From assembly GCA_016806645.1 (NCBI GenBank), contig JACSYO010001810.1, positions 6,964,501 through 7,028,500 on the forward strand: 64,000 nucleotides of DNA. The letters are read 5' to 3'. The position numbers and the translations under genes are program-made. Shown in pieces: positions 56,773-64,000 of the stretch. The number at the start of each line of letters is the position of its first letter. The first letter of the stretch is position 1. Under the pieces are notes generated by a model that saw nothing but the letters and a program-made list of their open reading frames with translations, was not told the origin of the DNA and did no database searches. The DNA is from Ophiodon elongatus. Its lineage: Eukaryota > Chordata > Actinopteri > Perciformes > Hexagrammidae.

Positions 56773-59700
56773 AAATCTTACACATGTTCCATATAAGGTA
56801 ATATAAGTGAATAAACCATCCAATTTACCATCAAAGGTTTTCAAATGTCCTTGCAAACACCCCCATACAAGTGCAACAGCAAAACAAATCCATCACCTAA
56901 AATCTCCAGTGATTATAATATTACGGTAAAGAGTGAGTAATGACTGCAGTAAAAGAAAAAAGAAAAGAGAAAGAAAAGAAAAGCATAAACCTGCTGTGAA
57001 ATTCCAGTTAGGACCTCAGTTTCCTCCATCTCTCTTGAATCCAACAGCCACATGTCAGCCACTGAGCCTCATCCGTGAACACACACTGTCCCTTTCTTCC
57101 TTCTGAGCAAACACACAAACATTATTCGACTTGCTAAATATATTTATTGCACAGCATGCTGAATGTTTAAAGATACTTTTATTTTACAATCCATATACAA
57201 TCGTGGCACCAGACGAGTTTGGCCCTCCGTCTTTACATAGTCAACACTGCTGCTGGCATATTGCTCTCTGTGACTGTTCTGCTCTGCTCTTTGCAGTGCT
57301 TACAGTCTGAAGGACAAGCAAACGGAATAACAAGATGTTGCAGAAGGATGAGAACATCGAAAATATAGATGCCTTTGTTGAAAAGCACTGACGGGAAAAA
57401 TGGAAAGTAACACATGTGTCTCCAATGGACCATATATGATTAATAAAAAAAAATAAATGTTTGTAAAGTGCTGGCTGTATGGGGGTAACACTGCTTTAGA
57501 TTTCAAGACATACTTGAAGGCACTTGTTGATGTCTTAGACTCTGAAGGGGCAGTTGAATCCTGAAGCAATCGGTCTTCCCAGACTGCTGCGCACTTGTGT
57601 AATTGTTTTCCACTGTGAGAAACAACTGTCTCAACACATTAAGTTAAAAATGATTAGCCTCAGGTGCCATGCACCATGTAGTAGTCCATACAAAATAAGC
57701 TCATTCCTGATACACAATGCCATCTTGATCTAAGAGTTGTGATGCGAAACATTCAAATAAAGTGTAGAGAGTGGAACCAAGAATCGTAAAAGTAGGGACA
57801 GAATAAACGATGTGTACAGTACATGATGTACACACGCTTTATATGCATGTTATGTAACTAGCTTCATTCAAGTCTTCTCTCTGCACTGGCAAAAGAAATG
57901 AGTAAAAAAAAGAGCTAAATAGAATAACGATCATACAGAATGGATGTAGGCGGTAGCTAGGCAACAGGCACCAAGGCAGGGCAGTTTACTCATGTGCCCA
58001 GTAAGTCTGCAAGCTTTATTTCCATCTATCTCCTCATTTGCTAAACGAGGGCTGTGCCCTATGGGCGTCCACATATGAAAGCTTATGGGGCTGGAAACCC
58101 ACGTTTATCTGAATGGCAGGCTCGGTTACTGTCGGGGGAGGGGGGGGGGAGGTCTGCATGGAAGAAAATAATGTGTTTCAATTAAAATGTTACAATCATT
58201 TTTGGTGACGGTGATAACTACTGACACGCCGCAAAAATGCCCCATCAAATGTAATTTAAAACATTCTAGCTATGAGCTTTCTTTTGCTTGAAACAAGCAA
58301 ATTTGCCTGAAAGTGCCAGAAGTGATTTTTCACTTGATACAATTTCTTAAAATAAGACAGGGTGTCCAGCTACCGGTCTTCAAAAGTATGTTTCTTGTAA
58401 TCAGTGGAATGTGACAGGTGCAAAAGAAATTCATGCAAACACAGTCCAAACCTTGAAATGTAATATTTTGCCCCAATATAAAGTAAACTATACAAGCCAA
58501 AAGACTAAAACTTGAAATGAGTCTTGAAACTTCAGAGCTTAAAGTTAAAGCGTAAGTTTATTGGAGGTCCTGTAATGTGTCCCTTGTGTCTTGCTAAACA
58601 CAACCACACATATGATCAAATTGCTAATTAAGGCAAGCTAAGTGGCATTTACTTGAATTAAGTCAAACACACAGTGAGCATAAAATATTTCAATCCATAT
58701 TTAAAGAAAGTCAGGCTACATTTCAAATCTAATTATCTAATTTACTTAGCAATATAGTTTTTGCATTGGATTATATGCAATTTGAAGCCTTAAGCCTGAA
58801 GCCTGAAATCCATATAAATCCTGAGTAAAGGAACTCAAGTTTCTGTTGCCATTAATTTTGCTACATGAACTTTTAAACATGCTCAGCCTGCAGCAGTAGT
58901 TTTTGTACTTTCCCTAATCTAATATTCATTGCCTGCTGTCTATGGGCCAAATGTATCTTACCTTACACTACTCCACTCCACTCCATCCATTAGAGTAGAT
59001 AGCTTAACTGTTAACTTGCTCTTGAAAATATTTTTTTTGGGACACGGCTTCTACAGTATAATAATTCATGCTATAACTTTATAACCCTTGCAATAGAATG
59101 AAGCCGGTGCATTCAGCTATAAAATTGCATAATAAGTCTGCCTCCTCCTCGTGTAGCCCATATTGTGCTTTTGCCTCACGAGACCACAAGGAGGCTGCAG
59201 AACAACAAGCGCTGAGAGAGTATCACAAAACCTCTTGAGTCCTTTGACCTCAGCTTCTTGTTTGGCCTTGTTCTTTGCCACGGCCACAAATTCAGCAGGG
59301 ACACCATTCTCACTGCTGTGGCTCCTGTCGACAGGCTCTCTGTGTACAGTTCATTACACAGAGAACTTAATAAACGTGGTCGGTGTTTGAGAGAAAAATC
59401 ATTACACAGGATCAGGGTGCAGTCGGTGACTGGCTCAAGCTAAAATAGTGTTTCAGATGATGACTGGCTCCTCACGGTCTGCCTCACACGCTGGTTGACT
59501 TCATGTTATTTATGGATTATTTATTTATCTAGATCCACTCAAGCTTGTAACTTACTGACAGCTGCACACACACAATAAAAGACAATGTAATATGTGTAGG
59601 TACAACCTCATCAAGCTCTCGGGTGTTCTCTCCCTGTAGACAATATTTCATACTATATTGTCTGATGCTGTTGTAAAAAATATTTACTTGTCCCATTCTG

Positions 59701-60039
59701 TTGTGCTACAAAGCAATGTCTGAATGTGGGAAAGACAGCGCTGCAGTGCTGAGTGTGTTGCTACGCTTTCATACAACTTTTTCAAAAATGTAAGATGTCA
59801 ACCTTTAAGGATTACTTTGAACATTTTTACTTTTTGAGCGCATAGTCAACAGTGCAGGCGGAGAGTGGGCAACACAAACTGAGCCATCGATTCATCCTTT
59901 TTCACAGTCTCTAAAATTGTATGTGATAACATTTTTGTGATGCAATATCTGCAATAACGTTGTTTTTTTTTTTTTAGCCACGGACCAACTGCAAACAGAT
60001 CGTTGACATATTATCGCCTTTTAAATTGATACAATTGAC

Positions 60040-60475
60040 AGTTACTAACAGTTTACATATCTAGCAGATATGGAGCATTCTCTTTTTCTGGCAATTTGGT
60101 GAAAGTCCAATATTCACTTCTTTTAGCTCTGTTTTGGTCTCCTCCAAGTCCAGAGGGAAATATCTTCTTCTAAATACACCACTATATGTTTAGCTACGCA
60201 CTAACTGTATCTGTTTGGTTTGGTGCTGAGCAGGTGGGGTTTTTAGGGGTCTTAACAGCTGCCAGATAGAAACTTTGAGAGTGGTGAGAGTGAACTAAAC
60301 CAAACCAGTAAAATTGTGGGCGGGAAAGTTAAACATTGAGCTGAGGGGAGCTGCAGGTTCGGATGATAATTTATGTAGCTTCATTACACAGAGAAACCCC
60401 TTTCAGATTGTCACATTGTTTCCACATTGTCATTTAATACATTGTTATTCTAAATACATTTTAATAGCTGCTTTG
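60040..60475. repeat. Dispersed repeat, copy B with longer 5' part
   Basis: 60339-60460 shares agctgagggga, the gataa block, the tttcacatt-like block and tcatttaat.cattgtta with copy A. The preceding part (tctggcaatttggtgaaagt; ctgagcaggtggggtttt) looks like the 5' portion of the same family. Confidence 0.45.
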
Positions 60476-61379
60476 AAAAATGCACTAATCAATATTTATT
60501 TGAATCAACAGCGCTTTAAATGACTGTGAGAAAGATTGCTCATACAAGCTGACAAATAAGTATCATGACTCTATTATAAGAACTGCGTACTAGGCTCACT
60601 CACTGTCACCGAGTGCATAAGGCAAAAACAGTTTTCAAACGTTGGGGTTGCTTCTGCTTAAATGGGGTGACATTACACAAATAAAAAAAAAGCTTTTTCT
60701 AATTTCTGGGAACTTTTCACACATAAAAAACAATGATTGATAAAAACAAATCATAATATAAAGAGTTATTTGCAGTTCCAGTTGTCATGTCAAGTCTTTT
60801 TTATAATGGTGGTCCATGAGAAAAAAAATATTTCTATAGTTTTTTTAATTGTTTTCCATATCAATTTTAGGATAATATGGCATTATTGTGTATATATCTT
60901 ATTCTTCTTGCGCCAAGTTGCAAACATTTTTATTAATACCGCTTAACTTAAGCTTTTGTGCCTTTTATGTTTCACTTTTTAAAGGTTTAATTTTTTTTTA
61001 TTTCTTTACTTGTAGACCTACAGGACCCTTAAATGTTTTTGAATCTATAGTAATTCTCTAATTCAAAAGTTAATCTTCACAAAGCAATAGACCATGTTAT
61101 TTTGTTGTTCCCTAAAAAGTTGAAGTTTTGGGACTCAACCTTTTTAACTGACAGTGTCAATATAAGAACCAGCCAAGGATTCAAAGGAAACGGGCACTCA
61201 GCCAAGGCTGACTCTGGCCACATGGCATTAATTGAACCATTGGGCCTAGAGGGCATCGATTAACCGAATCTCACTCACAAAATGTCAACATGTTGTCATG
61301 TCTGACACCAACGCCCATGTGGTGTGTGTATGCAAAGCACCCACCCGTGGCATGACAGGCAGAGCAAGCCATAAAGTAT

Positions 61380-61740
61380 AAATGGCAAGACAGTCCACAA
61401 AGGGCGGGAAGGTCAACAACCAAAGGACTGTCATTCAGGAGACCGCTGTTCGTGTTCGTGCAAAACTAAATATCAACATTGATATTTTGTCATGTCAGTC
61501 GTTAGTCACGTCAGTCGTTAGTATGTCAGTGTTGTTATTCACGTTACTAGCAACTCATGTGAGTCACATGACTTAGTTCGCCAGTAATGAGAATTGTTTT
61601 TCCCTCATTAGTCAGTCAAACACACTCATTTCCTGAACCTAACTAAGTCGTTTCTTTGCCTGAACCTAACTTTCTGTGAAGATGGAAGTTCATTTTGAAA
61701 AGACTACGCATGTAATGAGCGTTTATTGGCACGTCATCAC
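61380..61740. repeat. Transposon-like repeat with internal short tandem units
   Basis: gtcagtcgttagt-like 13-mers occur three times at 61495-61530, and cctgaacctaact occurs twice at about 61635-61670. The context resembles a dispersed fish repeat from memory. No coding capacity is evident. Confidence 0.4.
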
Positions 61741-63267
61741 TGACATGTTCCAAAACTGACGCTGGAAGGGTACGTGGACCATCTTAATTTGAAGCCTAGT
61801 CCCACTGATCACGATGTGTTAATTAACACATTGGTGTGAGAATGTGTTGCATCTTTGCGTGGCTGTCTTTGATGGTTCATTGGGGCAGATTAAACATGAA
61901 AGGATGACACTGACAGGGACTGGGTCTGACATCGGTTTATTGAAAAGCACCAGGCGAGGCAGAGTGGTAGGACAGCTCTGGGTATTACATGCAGGCCAGG
62001 TCCTGTCTGCAGTGACAGGACGACAGGACGTATGATAACGCATTACATGTCAGTGTGCTTGTGGCCTTTCTCTCCTAAATTCAAAGAGCTCGAATGATAA
62101 AAGCAACAGGACAAGGAAATCAAGAGGAGTGATAATTACACAAATATCAGAAGAAAATGGGCAACACAATACAATTTGAAAACAATATGTCTTCGCTCCC
62201 CTTTTTGTCAGTGTCTTTCTGTGTTGTAAAGACCAGAGCTCAGAGGTTCAGATCAAACGCTCGTGGTGATGAAAAGAGCAGGTCTCAGATGGCTGATAGA
62301 AAATGGAAGCGACGAGGCACACAGATCACAGGGAAGGACCAAATGAAGGCTAATTTGCCCTGATGATCCAGACTGTAACTAAAAAGCTTCAAAGAGTAGC
62401 AGCACAGATTCAAGATCATTGGTCAGGTTATGCGATTGTACACAGATCATCTCAACGCACCAGAGAAGGGCCTGCTCAGTGGAATGCATCTTATTCCTAA
62501 TCAGTTTACCTTTGAAGATGTTTTCATATTAGTCAGAAGCTTACATATTCGATTTCTGCTACTTTCTATTGCGGTCTTGAAGGCCACCTCCGCAAGACTG
62601 TACTTGAAAGCTGACGGGTCTGTATGCACTCCAGCTGCTTCAGCAGAGCGTAAACACATTTGAAATGTTACAAAATAATTGCTGAAAACATGTGAAAGGA
62701 CTGCACTATATTTTACTGAATTGTACTCATTGCATACCCCTCCCCTAACACACGGAGCTAGTGTCAAGGTGGGACGTTCTTTTAAACTATGTTATTATTC
62801 ACTTTATCCCAATATGGGCATGTTTTGTAGTCATATATTTTCCATTTTGGTTTTATTGGTTTTGATGTGTGTGTCTTGCATGGTTTTAGTAGTTTTATAT
62901 TTGGAGTTATTATTGCATGGATTTGTTTTTTTACATTTCATATTCACTTGGATTGTGGATCGAGCTGATTAATTGCACCTCACCCCACACAGCTGAGGCG
63001 CAGAGGCAGCAAGACTTGATTCAACGCCTTTCTATAAGCTAACGGCCGCAGCAGCTCGAGGGAGGAGGAGCAGCAGGGCCGTGGTGAATACAAGATCACT
63101 CCCCTTCCTCCCGTCCCTGGAACTCCATTCCAGGGACCATTAGAGAATTACAAACATACAGTTCATATAAAGCTCAATTAAAGAAATGGTTAGTTGGTAC
63201 CAAGCTCCGTCAGCACTAGAACGTAACTGCTCCTTACTGTCCTCAATCTGTCCGTGTTGAACTTTCC

Positions 63268-64000
63268 CTCTGTCTGTCTGTTGTCAGCTGTCTGTCTGTT
63301 GTCAGCTGTCTGTCTGTTGTCAGCTGCCTGTCTGTTGTCAGCTGTCTGTCTGTTGTCAGCTGTCTGTTTCCCTCTGTCTGTCTGTTGTCAGCTGTCTGTC
63401 TGTTGTCAGCTGTCTGTTGTCAGCTGTCTGTTGTCAGCTGTCTGTCTGTCTCCCTCTGTCTGTCTGTTGTCAGCTGTCTGTTGTCAGCTGTCTGTTGTCA
63501 GCTGTCTGTTGTCAGCTGTCTGTCTCCCTCTGTCTGTCTGTTGTCAGCTGTCTGTCTCCCTCTGCCTGTCTGTTGTCCGCTGTATGTGTCTGTTGTCAGA
63601 TGTCTGTCTGTTGTCAGCGGTCTGTCTGTAGTCAGCTGTCTGTCTGTTGTCAGCTGTCTGTCTGTTGTCAGCTGTCTGTCTCCCTCTGCCTGTCTGTTGT
63701 CAGCTGTCTGTCTCCCTCTGCCTGTCTGTTGTCAGCTGTCTGTCTCCCTCTGTCTGTCTGTTGTCAGCTGTCTGTTGTCAGCTGTCTGTCTGTCTCCCTC
63801 TGTCTGTCTGTTGTCAGCTGTCTGTCTGTTGTCAGCTGTCTGTCTGTTGTCAGCTCGTCTCTCTGTCTGTCTGTTGTCAGCTGTCTGTCTCCCTCTGTCT
63901 GTCTGTTGTCAGCTGTCTGCTCCCCTCTGTCTGTCTGTTGTCAGCTGTCTGTCTGTTCCCTCTGTCTGTCTGTTGTCAGCTGTCTGTCTGTTGTCAGCTG
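63268..64000. repeat. Complex minisatellite, CTGTCTG-TTGTCAG type, cut by window end
   Basis: It is a mosaic of 18-bp units (tgtctgtctgttgtcagc), 14-bp units (tgtctgttgtcagc) and tgtctgtctccctc variants, running to the last base. The full length is unknown. Open frames across it are artefacts of the repeat. Confidence 0.9.

Larger units (their letters stand above)
51960..63260. other. Intergenic DNA upstream of pou1f1
   Basis: No exon could be supported. In vertebrates distal Pit-1 enhancers lie upstream of this gene, but none can be identified from sequence alone. The repeats at 54392-54812, 56711-56772, 60040-60475 and 61380-61740 are listed separately. The intervals 52100-54300, 54820-56700, 56780-60030 and 61750-63250 show no recognisable feature; 57800-60000 is AT-rich and unremarkable. 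Confidence 0.55.

Noticed and set aside
59163..59443. 75-codon plus-strand frame and the opposite-strand readings
   Set aside because: No homology or splice signals could be recognised, so it was left unannotated.
63254..63631. 125-codon Leu/Cys-rich frame
   Set aside because: It is produced entirely by the CTGTCTGTTGTCAG minisatellite.

Overview
The window is nuclear DNA of a ray-finned fish, most likely a spiny-rayed (percomorph) teleost. It holds intron-split vertebrate genes with GT-AG junctions, dozens of long CA/GT and GA microsatellites, compact introns, and relics of typical fish transposons. There is no bacterial or viral gene content.

Three protein-coding genes can be read exon by exon. 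In order they are vgll3 (minus, stop to start 15916-18008, 4 coding exons, 348 aa), chmp2b (plus, 29469-38341, 6 coding exons, 214 aa) and pou1f1/pit-1 (minus, 42341-51683, 7 coding exons, 379 aa). This order and these orientations match what I know of human chromosome 3p (VGLL3 - CHMP2B - POU1F1), so the block looks like ancient conserved synteny. The genes do not form one pathway: vgll3 is a TEAD co-activator, chmp2b an ESCRT-III subunit, and pou1f1 the pituitary POU factor for growth hormone, prolactin and TSH.

Layout. 1-15,340 lies beyond the vgll3 3' end and holds only repeats, including a strong hairpin, a short telomere-like tract and an 18-unit 9-bp minisatellite. 15,340-18,360 is vgll3 with its 3' UTR and GC-rich upstream region. 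18,360-29,200 is intergenic, with a decayed histone H2A retropseudogene at 19,767-20,137 and two transposon-like blocks. 29,200-40,150 is chmp2b, from a CRE-containing GC-rich promoter to a poly(A) signal. 40,150-42,340 is the convergent gap. 42,341-51,683 is pou1f1, whose large intron 3 holds several transposon relics and whose intron 6 is mostly one hAT-like element. 51,684-64,000 is upstream of pou1f1 and ends inside a CTGTCTGTTGTCAG-type minisatellite.

The most notable observations concern repeats at splice sites. A 140-bp GA tract starts 12 bp after the chmp2b exon 5 donor, so retention of that intron would encode a poly(Arg-Glu) tail. A (CT)n microsatellite forms the polypyrimidine tract of a skippable pou1f1 exon. 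A hAT-like insertion ends about 13 bp from the pou1f1 exon 6 donor. I found no clearly new multi-gene system.
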